Of a DNA stretch of 60,003 bases, positions 1-9,000 are shown in pieces. Position numbers and translations under genes: made by a program. Origin of the DNA: Rhodobacter sp. (GTDB lineage: Bacteria > Pseudomonadota > Alphaproteobacteria > Rhodobacterales > Rhodobacteraceae). Under the pieces are notes generated by a model. The model was not told the origin of the DNA, ran no database searches, and saw only the letters and a list, made by a program, of their open reading frames with translations. The stretch spans positions 64,714-124,716 of the forward strand of contig JADCDI010000040.1 of NCBI GenBank assembly GCA_020251025.1, in the 5' to 3' direction. Within the stretch, counting starts at the first letter, position 1, and each line of letters starts with the position of its first letter.

Positions 1-1
1 G

Positions 2-991
2 GTGGACAAGGAGGAGCCGCACAAGAAAGCCTTCAACGCCTATCTGCGCCATGGCGACGATGAGGGGCTGCGCAGCCTGATGCTGGAGGGCAAGGCGCTG
101 AGCACGGCGGTGCCCGGCGATGGCGGTTTTCTGGTGGACCCGCGCACGGCGGACACGGTGAAATCCATGCTGGTTGCAACCGGGTCGATCCGGTCGATTG
201 CCAGCGTGGTCACGGTCGATTCCTCGAACTTCGATGTCTTGATCGACAGGTCGGATGTGGGGACCGGTTGGGTGACCGAGACCGGATCGGTGAGCGAGAC
301 GGCGACGCCGCTGATCGAGCGCATCTCGATCCGGCTGCACCAGCTTGCGGCCATGCCGAAGGCAAGCCAGCGGCTGCTGGACGACAGCGCCTTTGACGTG
401 GAGGGCTGGCTTGCGGAGAAGATCGCCTCGCGCTTTATCCGGTCGGAATCGGCGGCCTTCGTGAACGGTGACGGGGTGGACAAGCCCAAGGGCTTTCTGC
501 TGCCGGCCAAGGTTGCGAATTCCACCTGGACCTGGGGAAGCCTGGGCTATGTGGCCAGCGGTGCCGCAGCCGATTTCCCGACAACGAACGCTGTCGATTG
601 CATCGTGAACCTTGTTTATGCCCTGGCGGCACCCTACCGGGCCAATGCGACCTTTGTGATGAATTCCAAGACCGCAGGGGCCGTGCGCAAGATGAAGGAT
701 GCCGATGGCCGCTTCATGTGGGCCGACGGGCTTGCCGTGGCGGAACCGCCGCGCCTGATGGGCTATCCGGTGCTGATCTGCGAGGATATGCCCGATATCG
801 CCGCGAATGCCCATGCGATTGCCTTTGGCGACTTCGCCGCAGGCTATACGATTGCCGAGCGGACCGACCTGCGCATCCTGCGCGATCCGTTTTCGGCCAA
901 GCCGCATGTGCTGTTCTATGCGACCAAGCGTGTGGGCGGCGACATCAGCGACTATGCCGCGATAAAGCTTCTGAAATTCGCCCTGTCCTGA
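2..991 (+). CDS. GTA major capsid protein, HK97 fold (5' end cut by window)
   Basis: This is the HK97-type phage major capsid protein, the g5 equivalent that forms the GTA head. 329 residues are visible and the frame is open to the window edge. Family members are roughly 400 residues, so the N-terminal scaffold-like part is missing and the apparent GTG at base 2 is not the real start. The visible part begins just before the typical segment LSTAVPGDGGFLVDPRTADT, where the mature capsid protein starts in related GTAs. The remainder is typical of phage_capsid family proteins, including SASQRLLDDS-like and AFVNGDGVDKPKGFL segments. It is followed by a 126-bp gap with two strong hairpins before the next gene. 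Confidence 0.93.
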   Translation: MDKEEPHKKAFNAYLRHGDDEGLRSLMLEGKALSTAVPGDGGFLVDPRTADTVKSMLVATGSIRSIASVVTVDSSNFDVLIDRSDVGTGWVTETGSVSETATPLIERISIRLHQLAAMPKASQRLLDDSAFDVEGWLAEKIASRFIRSESAAFVNGDGVDKPKGFLLPAKVANSTWTWGSLGYVASGAAADFPTTNAVDCIVNLVYALAAPYRANATFVMNSKTAGAVRKMKDADGRFMWADGLAVAEPPRLMGYPVLICEDMPDIAANAHAIAFGDFAAGYTIAERTDLRILRDPFSAKPHVLFYATKRVGGDISDYAAIKLLKFALS

Positions 992-1004
992 CGGCAGGTC
1001 GGTG

Positions 1005-1064
1005 CGCCGCCCCGGGAACGGGGCGGCGGCTGACATGGCGGGCGCATCCTTCGCCGGGCGAAGG
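1005..1064 (+). promoter_or_regulatory. Two hairpins between the capsid gene and the head-tail connector gene
   Basis: At 1005-1028 a perfect 10-bp stem (CGCCGCCCCG) closes a GGAA tetraloop. At 1048-1064 a 7-bp stem (CCTTCGC) closes a 3-base loop. No T-run follows the first stem, so it looks more like an mRNA 3'-end stabiliser or processing barrier than a strong intrinsic terminator. This is the only sizeable gap in an otherwise overlapping operon, and it sits right after the gene whose product is needed in the highest copy number. Confidence 0.6.
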
Positions 1065-1117
1065 CCACCTGTGCCCGGCGAGGTTTTCTTGCCTTTCGGG
1101 AAGCGGAGACACCCCAG

Positions 1118-1714
1118 ATGTTGAACGAAGACACGCCCATTGCGGTGGCGTCCCTGCCGATTCAGGCGATGCGGGACCACTTGCGCCTGGGCACCGGCTT
1201 TGCCGAAGAGGGATTGCAGGACGGGTTGATCGAAGCCTATCTGCGGGCGGCACTTGCGGTGATCGAGGGCCGGACCGGCAAGGCCCTGTTGCAGCGGGTA
1301 TTCCGCTGGGTGCTTGACGACTGGCGCGACCCGGCGGGGCAGGCGCTGCCGCTGGCCCCGGTGCAAAGCGTTGTTTCGGTGACGCTGACGGATGGCGCGG
1401 GCGGATCAACCGTGCTGGATGCCGGGCTGTACCGGTTGATTGCCGATCTGCACCGCCCGCGCCTGGCACCGACGGGGCAGTTGCTGCCGTCTGTTCCGGG
1501 CGGGGGGCAGGCCGAGGTGGTGTTCACCGCAGGGTTCGGCGCCCTGTGGACCGATGTTCCGGCGGATTTGCGGCAGGCGGTGCTGATGCTGGCTGCCGAT
1601 CTGTACGAGCGGCGCGACGAGATGGGGCTGCGCGAACAGGGGCTGCCCTTTGCGATCCTGTCGCTGATCGAGCGCTGGCGGACGGTACGGTTGCTGGGCG
1701 GGGGCACGGCATGA
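1118..1714 (+). CDS. GTA head-tail connector, gp6-like (g6 equivalent)
   Basis: This 198-residue protein matches in position and length the phage gp6-like head-tail connector (RcGTA g6), which docks under the portal at the head-tail joint. The sequence is helical and typical of the family (MRDHLRLGTGF near the N-terminus, AYLRAALAVIEGRTGKAL, then VPADLRQAVLMLAADLYERR near the C-terminus). The ATG at 1118 follows a GCGGAGAC ribosome-binding stretch. Its TGA overlaps the next ATG (ATGA at 1711), which implies translational coupling. Confidence 0.85.
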   Translation: MLNEDTPIAVASLPIQAMRDHLRLGTGFAEEGLQDGLIEAYLRAALAVIEGRTGKALLQRVFRWVLDDWRDPAGQALPLAPVQSVVSVTLTDGAGGSTVLDAGLYRLIADLHRPRLAPTGQLLPSVPGGGQAEVVFTAGFGALWTDVPADLRQAVLMLAADLYERRDEMGLREQGLPFAILSLIERWRTVRLLGGGTA

Positions 1715-2049
1715 CCCGGATTTCCCTGTCGCGCCCGCTGGTTCTGGAGGTGCTGCGCACCGAACCCGACGGGTCGGGCGGCTATGCCGAACGCTGGCAG
1801 GCGCTGGGGACCCTGTGGGCCGAGGTGACGGCGGGCACAGGGCGCGATGCGCCGGTAGAGGAGTTTACCCGGGCGTCCGTGACCTGTCGGATCACGGTGC
1901 GCGGTGCGCCGGTGGGGGCCGAACAGCGGCCGCGGCCGGAGCAGCGTTTTCGCGACGGAACACGTCTGTTCCGCATCCTGGCTGTCACCGAGCGCGACGC
2001 GGCAGGGCGGTACCTGCTGTGCTTTGCCCGGGAAGAGGGGGCGATATGA
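1711..2049 (+). CDS. GTA head closure / head-tail adaptor (g7 equivalent)
   Basis: This 112-residue protein is a phage head closure (head-tail adaptor) protein corresponding to RcGTA g7. It is predominantly beta with a segment typical of the family: a leading LVLEVLRTEPDGSGGY followed by a turn and WQALGTLWAEVTAGTGRD. The ATG at 1711 overlaps the stop of the preceding gene by ATGA, and its own stop overlaps the following ATG by ATGA at 2046. Function is assigned from family resemblance and cluster position. Confidence 0.82.
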   Translation: MTRISLSRPLVLEVLRTEPDGSGGYAERWQALGTLWAEVTAGTGRDAPVEEFTRASVTCRITVRGAPVGAEQRPRPEQRFRDGTRLFRILAVTERDAAGRYLLCFAREEGAI

Positions 2050-2444
2050 GTTATGGACAGGCTGCGGCCCTGCAGGCCGCCGTGTTTCAGCACCTGACCA
2101 CCCTGCCGGTTCTGGCGGGCATCCCGGTGGTGGATGCGGTTCCCAAAGGGCAGGGCGCGGGGACATTCGTGCTGATCGGTACCGAAGAGGTGCGCGATCT
2201 GTCCGATGCCAGCGGGTCCGGGGCCGAGCACCGATTTGCGGTCAGCGTGATCAGCGAGGCGGCGGGGTTCACCGCCGCCAAGGACATGGCGGTGGCCATT
2301 TCGGATGCGCTGAACAATGCGGCCTTGACGCTGGGCCGGGGACGCCTGGTGGGCCTGTGGTTTCAGCGCGCCACGGCACGCAGGCGCGATGATGGCCGGG
2401 TGCGGCGGATCGACATGACCTTTCGTGCCCGTGTCGAGGACTGA
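2046..2444 (+). CDS. GTA tail terminator, DUF3168 family (g8 equivalent)
   Basis: This is a 132-residue DUF3168-type protein, the tail terminator/tail completion family (RcGTA g8), which caps the tail tube and joins it to the head. Visible family features are the N-terminal ALQAAVFQHLTTLP helix, a central segment GTFVLIGTEEVRDLSDASGS, and a C-terminal FQRATARRRDDGRVRRIDM beta region. The start at 2046 is chosen because it makes the ATGA overlap with the upstream gene. A 44-bp gap follows. Confidence 0.85.
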   Translation: MSYGQAAALQAAVFQHLTTLPVLAGIPVVDAVPKGQGAGTFVLIGTEEVRDLSDASGSGAEHRFAVSVISEAAGFTAAKDMAVAISDALNNAALTLGRGRLVGLWFQRATARRRDDGRVRRIDMTFRARVED

Positions 2445-2488
2445 GGGCGCGCGGGGCTGAAGGCGAAACATCTGAGGGGAGCGGCGGG

Positions 2489-2902
2489 ATGCCTGTACAG
2501 AACGGCAAGGACCTTTTGATCAAGCTTGACCTGTCGGGGTTGAGGCAGTTCGAGACGGTGGCGGGACTGCGGGCCACGCGGATCAGTCTGAACGCGGAAA
2601 CGGTGGATGTCACCAGCCTGAACAGTCCGGGCGGCTGGCGCGAGCTGCTGGCAGGGGCAGGCGTGAAATCGGCATCGATCAGCGGATCGGGCGTGTTCAG
2701 GGACGAGCAGACCGATGCCCGCGCCCGGCAGGTCTTCTTTGCGGGCGGGATGCCCGCCTTTCAGGTGATCGTGCCCGACTTCGGGACGATCGAGGGGCCG
2801 TTCCAGATCACGGCGCTGGAATATGCCGGGACCTTTGACGGCGAAGCGACGTACGAGCTGACGCTGGCCTCGGCAGGGCTTTTGACCTTTGTGGCGCTGT
2901 GA
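2489..2902 (+). CDS. GTA major tail tube protein (g9 equivalent)
   Basis: This 137-residue protein is a TP901-1-type phage major tail protein, the g9 equivalent that stacks to form the GTA tail tube. Family features include MPVQNGKDLLIKLD at the N-terminus, the ATRISLNAETVDVTSLNSPG strand-turn region, and a C-terminal GTFDGEATYELTLASAG segment. A GAGGGGAGCGG ribosome-binding stretch lies just before the ATG. The TGA overlaps the start of the next gene by one base. Confidence 0.9.
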   Translation: MPVQNGKDLLIKLDLSGLRQFETVAGLRATRISLNAETVDVTSLNSPGGWRELLAGAGVKSASISGSGVFRDEQTDARARQVFFAGGMPAFQVIVPDFGTIEGPFQITALEYAGTFDGEATYELTLASAGLLTFVAL

Positions 2903-3234
2903 TGGCGAACCCCTGGGCCGGAGAAGTGACCGTCACGCTGAACGGTCAGGCGCATGTGGCGCGCCTGACCCTTGGCGCGCTGGCCGAACTGGAGGCCGCG
3001 ATGGAGGCGGGAAGCCTGGTGGACCTTGTGGAACGGTTCGAGCAGGGCAGGTACACGACGCGTGATGTGCTGGCGCTGATCGTGGCCGGCCTGCGCGGCG
3101 GCGGCTGGTGCGGCACGGCCGAGGACCTGCGTACGGCAGAGATCGCCGGTGGCCTTGGCGGCGCGGCGCGGCTGGCGGCCGAATTGCTGGCGCGGGCCTT
3201 TGCGCTTGCGGACCCGGCAGCGGCCCCGAAATGA
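2902..3234 (+). CDS. GTA gp10-type small tail gene
   Basis: This 110-residue protein is the g10 equivalent, a small protein located before the tape measure gene. The segment VTLNGQAHVARLTLGALAEL resembles phage tail-assembly chaperone/GAM-like proteins, and a following segment reads YTTRDVLALIVAGLRGGG. Role in tail assembly is inferred from position. Start: an ATG at 2902 overlaps the preceding stop by one base; a GTG at 2899 is the alternative and would add one residue. The end overlaps the next gene by ATGA. Confidence 0.8.
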   Translation: MANPWAGEVTVTLNGQAHVARLTLGALAELEAAMEAGSLVDLVERFEQGRYTTRDVLALIVAGLRGGGWCGTAEDLRTAEIAGGLGGAARLAAELLARAFALADPAAAPK

Positions 3235-3473
3235 GCCGCATCGACTGGCCCGGCCTGATGCGGGTGGGGATCGGGCAGCTTGGACTGGCACCGGAGGCGT
3301 TCTGGCGCCTGACCCCGGCAGAGTTGCAGATGCTGACCGGCCCGGAGCCGACGGGGCAGGCCGCGTGTACGCGGGCCCGGCTGGATGCGCTGGTGCGGGC
3401 CTTTCCGGACAGGTTGAAGGGGGATGTTGATGATCGAGATCGACAGTTTGTCAGAAAGGATGACGGCGCTTGA
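3231..3473 (+). CDS. GTA gp10.1-type tail chaperone-like protein
   Basis: This 80-residue protein has the hallmark order of the small g10.1 family (rcc01693-like): IDWPGLMRVGIGQLGL, then FWRLTPAELQML, then RARLDALVRAFPD. Such proteins sit immediately before the tape measure gene, where phage tail-assembly chaperones usually are. Homologues as I know them end close to the AFPD segment; here the frame runs on for about 22 residues inside the next gene, giving a 44-bp overlap. That tail may be unimportant low-complexity extension. Confidence 0.78.
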   Translation: MSRIDWPGLMRVGIGQLGLAPEAFWRLTPAELQMLTGPEPTGQAACTRARLDALVRAFPDRLKGDVDDRDRQFVRKDDGA

Positions 3474-4086
3474 GGCCGCCTGCCTTGCGTCGGCAAGCGG
3501 GGTGGGGGGCCTGAACAGCGAGTTGGGCAAGATGCAGGGCGGGATCGCCCAGGCAGGACGCGAGGTGACCGCGTTGTCAAGCGGGATCGGCAGCGGGCTG
3601 CGGCGCGCTTTCGACGGGCTGATCTTTGACGGGACCAGGCTTTCGGATGCGCTGAAGGGGATCGGGCAGAGCCTGTCCGACACCGCCTATCGCGCGGCGA
3701 CCCGGCCTGTGACCGACGCGCTGAGCGGGCTTCTGGCCAAGGGGGTCGGCGGGCTGATGTCGGCGGTGACGCCCTTTGCCAAAGGGGGGGTGATCGCGCA
3801 GGGCCGCGTCACGCCTTTTGCGCGCGGCGGCGTGGTTACGGGGCCGACCGGCTTTGCGATGCGGGGGGGGCAGGGCCTGATGGGCGAGGCAGGCCCGGAA
3901 GCCATTCTGCCGCTGTCGCGGGGTGCCGATGGCCGCCTTGGCGTGCAAAGCGCGGGCGGCGGCGGCCGGGGCATGTCGGTGGTCATGAATGTCTCGACAC
4001 CGGATGTGCAGGGGTTTCAGCGCAGTCAGGGGCAGATCGCCGCGCAGGTGAACCGGATGCTGGCGCGCGGCCAGCGGAACAGATGA
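3430..4086 (+). CDS. GTA tape measure protein, short type (g11 equivalent)
   Basis: This 218-residue protein is the RcGTA-type tape measure protein. Unlike phage tape measures it is very short, which fits the stubby GTA tail. Conserved features: an RRAFDGLIFDGTRLSDALKG helix around residues 57-76; glycine-rich repeats AKGGVI and ARGGVVTGPTGF; the strongly conserved block GLMGEAGPEAILPLSRG; and a C-terminal NVSTPDVQGFQRSQGQIAAQ helix. I chose the ATG at 3430 because GAAGGGGG lies at proper spacing before it; an in-frame ATG at 3424 is too close to that site. The start lies inside the preceding gene. Confidence 0.87.
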   Translation: MIEIDSLSERMTALEAACLASASGVGGLNSELGKMQGGIAQAGREVTALSSGIGSGLRRAFDGLIFDGTRLSDALKGIGQSLSDTAYRAATRPVTDALSGLLAKGVGGLMSAVTPFAKGGVIAQGRVTPFARGGVVTGPTGFAMRGGQGLMGEAGPEAILPLSRGADGRLGVQSAGGGGRGMSVVMNVSTPDVQGFQRSQGQIAAQVNRMLARGQRNR

Positions 4087-4093
4087 GGGCGCA

Positions 4094-4726
4094 ATGGGAT
4101 TTCACGAGGTGCGGTTCCCGGTGAACCTGAGTTTCGGGTCGTCCGGCGGGCCGGAGCGGCGCACGGAAATCGTGACGCTGACCAACGGCTTTGAGGAGCG
4201 CAGCACGCCCTGGGAGCATTCGCGCCGCCGCTATGATGCGGGTCTGGGGATGCGCAGCCTGGACGATCTGGGACAGGTCATTGCCTTTTTCGAGGCAAGG
4301 CGCGGCCAGTTGTACGGCTTTCGCTGGAAAGACTGGGTTGATTGCAAGTCAGTCGCCCCCTCGCAGCCGGTGACACCGTTGGACCAGATCATCGGGCAGG
4401 GGAACGGGACGAGGAAGGACTTCAGATTGAGCAAGACCTATGTCTCGGGGGTGGGGACCTATCAGCGCCCGATTACGAAGCCTGTGGCCACGACGGTGCG
4501 CGTGGCGGTCGGCGGCGTGGAAAAGGTGGTTGATCTGGACTGGACGCTGCAGGCGGCGACCGGGACGGTGACCTTCGCGCTTGCCCCTGCGCCGGGGGCT
4601 GTCATTTCTGCGGGGTTCGAGTTTGATGTCCCGGTGCGGTTCGATACGGACCGCATCCAGACCTCGATCGAAGCCTTCCAGGGGGGCGAGGTTCCTTCCG
4701 TTCCGGTGGTGGAGCTGCGGGTCTGA
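4094..4726 (+). CDS. GTA distal tail protein, DUF2460/TIGR02217 (g12 equivalent)
   Basis: This 210-residue DUF2460 (TIGR02217) protein corresponds to g12, the distal tail protein that starts the baseplate. Characteristic family segments are FHEVRFPVNLSFGSSGGPER at the N-terminus, WEHSRRRYDAGLG around residue 37, FFEARRGQLYGFRWKDW, and a C-terminal FEFDVPVRFDTDRI. It begins 7 bases after the tape measure stop. Its TGA shares bases with the ATG of the hub gene (overlap at 4726). Confidence 0.92.
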   Translation: MGFHEVRFPVNLSFGSSGGPERRTEIVTLTNGFEERSTPWEHSRRRYDAGLGMRSLDDLGQVIAFFEARRGQLYGFRWKDWVDCKSVAPSQPVTPLDQIIGQGNGTRKDFRLSKTYVSGVGTYQRPITKPVATTVRVAVGGVEKVVDLDWTLQAATGTVTFALAPAPGAVISAGFEFDVPVRFDTDRIQTSIEAFQGGEVPSVPVVELRV

Positions 4727-5610
4727 TGGCAGGGCGCGAGGATCTGCTGGCCCATCTTGCGGGCGGTGTCTCAACCCTGTGCCGGGCCTGGGCGGTGCAG
4801 CGCAGGGATGGCGTTGTGCTGGGCTTTACCGATCACGACCGCGATCTGAGTTTCGACGGCCTGACCTATCGGGCCGGAACGGGCATGACGGCGCGCGCCC
4901 TGATGCAAACGACCGGCTTTGCCGTGGACAACAGCGAAGCTTTGGGCGCGTTGAGCAGCGATGCCGTCACCGAGGCCGATCTGCTGGCCGGGCGTTACGA
5001 TGCGGCCGAGGTCCGCTGCTGGCTGGTCAACTGGACCGATGTCGGGCAGCGCCTGCTGCAGTTCCGGGGAACCTTGGGCGAGATCGCCCGGTCTGCGGGG
5101 GCGTTTCGCGCCGAATTGCGCGGCCTGACCGAAGCGCTGAACCAGCCACAGGGCCGGGTCTATCAGCGCGATTGCGCGGCCATTCTGGGCGATGCGCAGT
5201 GCCGCTTTGATCTGGCCCGTCCCGGATTTTCGGTGGAGCTTGCTGTCCAGACGCATGCGGAGCGTCGCGTTTTCGCCTTTGCGGGCCTGACGGGATTTGC
5301 CGCCGGCTGGTTCGAAAAAGGCCGGGCGCTGCTGATTGACGGACAAGCGCGCGGGATCATCGGGCTGATCAAGGCCGACCGGATCGAAGGCGGTCAGCGG
5401 GTGATCGAGCTGTGGGACAGGATCGGGCCGCCGGTGGCTGCGGGCGACCGCATCCGCCTTGAAGCAGGATGTGACCGGCAGGCCGCCACCTGCCAGTCAA
5501 AATTCGGCAATTTCCTTAACTTCCGTGGGTTTCCGCATATTCCGGGTGAAGACTGGCTGCTGTCTTATCCCACGGAGTCCGGTGCGAATGACGGCGGGAG
5601 GCTGCGGTGA
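4726..5610 (+). CDS. GTA baseplate hub protein, DUF2163 (g13 equivalent)
   Basis: This 294-residue protein has an N-terminal DUF2163 domain and a C-terminal phage BR0599-like domain, matching g13, the baseplate hub related to phage lambda gpL. Four cysteines (C150, C159, C249, C256) sit in the conserved segments RDCAAILGDAQCRFD and GCDRQAATCQSKFGN; in the lambda gpL/RcGTA hub family such cysteines hold an iron-sulfur cluster, so cluster binding is inferred here. The C-terminal FLNFRGFPHIPGEDW is typical of the family. It overlaps both neighbours by one base. Confidence 0.9.
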   Translation: MAGREDLLAHLAGGVSTLCRAWAVQRRDGVVLGFTDHDRDLSFDGLTYRAGTGMTARALMQTTGFAVDNSEALGALSSDAVTEADLLAGRYDAAEVRCWLVNWTDVGQRLLQFRGTLGEIARSAGAFRAELRGLTEALNQPQGRVYQRDCAAILGDAQCRFDLARPGFSVELAVQTHAERRVFAFAGLTGFAAGWFEKGRALLIDGQARGIIGLIKADRIEGGQRVIELWDRIGPPVAAGDRIRLEAGCDRQAATCQSKFGNFLNFRGFPHIPGEDWLLSYPTESGANDGGRLR

Positions 5611-6056
5611 TGCCGGGACATGGACCGGGGGTTGTTGCGCTGGCGCGGACCTGGATCGGAACGCCCTACCGTCATCAGGGCTGCGTCCGGGGCGGGGGTG
5701 CCGATTGCCTTGGCCTGCTGCGCGGATTGTGGCGCGACCTGTACGGAACCGAGCCTGAAGCTGTGCCAGCCTATACGGCGGATTGGGCAGAGGCGGGCGG
5801 CGAGGAAGCCCTGTGGGATGCGGCACGGCGCTGGCTGCGGCCCTGTCGCGCGGGGACGGAGCGCCCCGGCGATGTCCTGTTGTTCCGGATGCGCGACGAG
5901 GGCATCGCAAAACACCTGGGGATTGCCGCCGAGGTCGGTGCCGCCCCCAGCTTCATCCACGCCTATTGCGGGCATGGTGTGGTGGAAAGCCCGCTGTCGC
6001 AGCCCTGGGCGCGCCGGATCGTTGCGCGGTTCACATTTCCCCAAGGAGAGGTCTGA
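5610..6056 (+). CDS. GTA NlpC/P60 cell-wall peptidase (g14 equivalent)
   Basis: This 148-residue protein is an NlpC/P60-type cysteine peptidase, the g14 equivalent carried at the tail tip to open peptidoglycan during DNA delivery. The catalytic Cys is C33 in GGGADCLGLLRG, and the later HLGIAAEV segment supplies the likely catalytic His. The N-terminal VVALARTWIGTPYRHQG is typical of the family. I chose the ATG at 5610 because it overlaps the hub stop by one base; a GTG at 5607 is an alternative. The gene ends one base before the megatron gene. Confidence 0.9.
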   Translation: MPGHGPGVVALARTWIGTPYRHQGCVRGGGADCLGLLRGLWRDLYGTEPEAVPAYTADWAEAGGEEALWDAARRWLRPCRAGTERPGDVLLFRMRDEGIAKHLGIAAEVGAAPSFIHAYCGHGVVESPLSQPWARRIVARFTFPQGEV

Positions 6057-9000
6057 ATGGCGACGATCATTCTATCGGCGGTCGGGGCGGCGGTCGGGGG
6101 CAGTTTTGGCGGCACGGTCCTGGGCCTGTCGGGGGCGGTCATCGGCCGGGCGGTCGGGGCCACGCTGGGCCGGGTGATCGATCAGCGGCTGATGGGATCA
6201 GGCTCGTCCGTGGTCGAGGTGGGGCGGGTCGAGCGCATCCGGGTGATGGGGGCCAGCGACGGCGCGGCCATCGGCCAGGTATTTGGCCGGATGCGGGTGG
6301 CCGGGCAGGTGATCTGGGCCACGCGGTTCAAGGAAACGGTGACGACAACGCAGCAGGAAAGCCGCGGCGGCAAGGGCAACCGGCGGAATACAACGGTCGT
6401 GACCGAGAGTTATTCCTATTCGGTCAGCCTTGCCATTGCCCTGTGCGAGGGCGAGATCCTGCGCGTGGGTCGGATCTGGGCCGATGGCAATGAGATTGTG
6501 CGTGACCGGCTGAACATGCGGGTCCATTCGGGAAGCGAAACGCAACTTCCCGATGCAAAGATTGCCGCTGTCGAAGGGGCCGGGCGTGCGCCGGCCTATC
6601 GGGGCATCGCCTATGTGGTGTTCGAGGATCTTCCCCTGGCTGATTTCGGCAACCGGGTGCCGCAGTTTTCCTTCGAGGTGGTGCGCCGGGCGCAGGGTAC
6701 CATGGCCCGGACGATGACCGATATTGCCGGCAGCGTGCGGGCGGTTGCGCTGATTCCGGGCACGGGGGAATACGCACTGGCGACGAGCCGGGTGCATTAT
6801 GACAATGGACCCGGCCTGCAGCGCGCCGCAAACATGCATTCGCCGTCGGGCCAGACGGATATGGTGACATCGCTGACGCAGCTGCGCCAGGAGCTGCCCC
6901 GGTGCGGGGCCGTTTCCCTTGTGGTGTCCTGGTTCGGGAATGATCTGCGCTGCGCAAGCTGCACGGTGCGTCCGAAGGTGGAACAGAAGACCACCGAAGG
7001 CACGATGCCCTGGCGGGCCGGCGGCATTGGCCGGGCAGAGGCCTGGCAGATCGCCACCCTTGACGGACGGCCTGTCTATGGCGGAACGCCCGCCGATCAG
7101 TCGGTGATCGAGGCGATCCGCGCCCTGCGGGCCGCAGGGCAGGACGTGATGTTCTACCCCTTTGTGCTGATGGAGCAGATGGCGGGCAATTCACTGCCCG
7201 ACCCATTGACAGGGGGCACGGGGCAGCCGGTGCTGCCGTGGCGGGGACGCATCACGCTGTCGGTGGCACCCGGCCGGCCCGGTTCGCCCGACCGGACAGC
7301 GGCGGCTTCTGCCGAAGTGGCCGCCTTTTTCGGTACGGCACAGCCCGGCCATTTTGCGCGGAACGGTGACCGGATCACCTATTCGGGGCCGGAGTCCTGG
7401 GGCTACCGGCGCTTTGTGCTGCACTATGCCCATCTTTGCGCCGCTGCGGGCGGCGTTGAAGCCTTTTGCATCGGGTCGGAATTGCGGTCATTGACGCAGA
7501 TACGGGGGGCAGGGGACAGCTTTCCCGCCGTGGCTGCCCTGCGCCAGCTGGCGGCGGATGTGCGGGGGATTCTGGGCCCGGGCGTCAAGCTGAGCTATGC
7601 TGCCGACTGGTCCGAATACTTCGGCTACCATGATGCGTCCGGCAACGTTCAGTTCCATCTTGATCCGCTTTGGGCGGATGCGAACATCGATTTCATCGGC
7701 ATCGACAATTACATGCCGATCTCGGACTGGCGAGACGGCGAAAGCCATGCCGATGCCGCCTGGGGGGCGATCTACAATCTTGATTACCTTAAGGCGAATA
7801 TTGCGGGGGGTGAGGGATTTGACTGGTTCTATGCCTCGGCCGCAGATGCGTCGGCGCAGACCCGGACGCCGATTCTGGACGGGCTTCACGGAGAACCTTG
7901 GGTGTTTCGCCCCAAAGACCTGAAAGGCTGGTGGTCCAGCCCGCATCACGACCGGGTCGGGGGGGTGCGGTCTGCGGTGCCGACCGCATGGGTGCCAATG
8001 TCCAAGCCGGTGCGGTTTACCGAACTTGGCTGTCCTGCCATAGACAAGGGCACGAACGAGCCGAACCGGTTCGTGGACCCCAAATCCTCGGAATCGTTGT
8101 TGCCGCGCGGATCGACCGGACAGCGGGATGACCTGATCCAGATGCAATATCTGCGCGCGATGGCCGAATTCTGGGCGGATGGGGCGAACAATCCGGTGTC
8201 ACCCGGCTATGGCGGGACGATGGTGGACATGACGCGGGCCTATGTCTGGGCCTGGGATGCCCGGCCCTTTCCCGAGTTTCCGAACCTGACTTCGGCCTGG
8301 AGCGATGGCGACAACTATCGGCTTGGTCACTGGATCAACGGCCGGGCGGCGAACCTGACGCTTGCTGCGGTGGTTGCCGATCTGTGCGAGCGCTCGGGGC
8401 TGGTCGGCTTTGATGTGTCGCGTCTTTATGGCCTTGTGCGCGGCTATGGGGTGGCAGAGGTCGGGTCTGCGCGATCCGCCCTGCAGCCGCTGGCGCTTGC
8501 TTACGGGTTTGACGCGGTTGAGCGGGAGGGAATTCTTGGGTTCCGGATGCGGGACGGACGGCTGACGGACACGCTTGAGCGGGCGATGATGGCGGTCAGC
8601 ACAGAGATTGACGGCGCGGTCGAATTGACCCGCGCCGCCGAGGCCGAGATGACGGGTCGGGTGCGGCTTGGCTTTATCGACGCCGAAAGCAATTTCGAAG
8701 TGCGCCAGGCGGAGGCGATCTTTCCGGACGAGGCGGCTTTGGGCGTGGCGCAGTCGGAACTGGCGCTGAGCCTGACGGCGGCAGAGGGCAGGATGATCGT
8801 GGAGCGCTGGCTTGCCGAGGCCCGCGTTGCGCGTGATGCGGTCCGTTTTGCGCTGCCCAAATCGGCCCTTGGGCTTGGGGCGGGAGACGTGGTCGCCGTT
8901 GACGGGGTACGCTATCGGATCGACCGGATCGAACAGGCCGAATTCCAGCAGATCGAGGCTGTTCGGGTTGAGCCTGCGGCCTATCGGCCCGGGACGGCCG

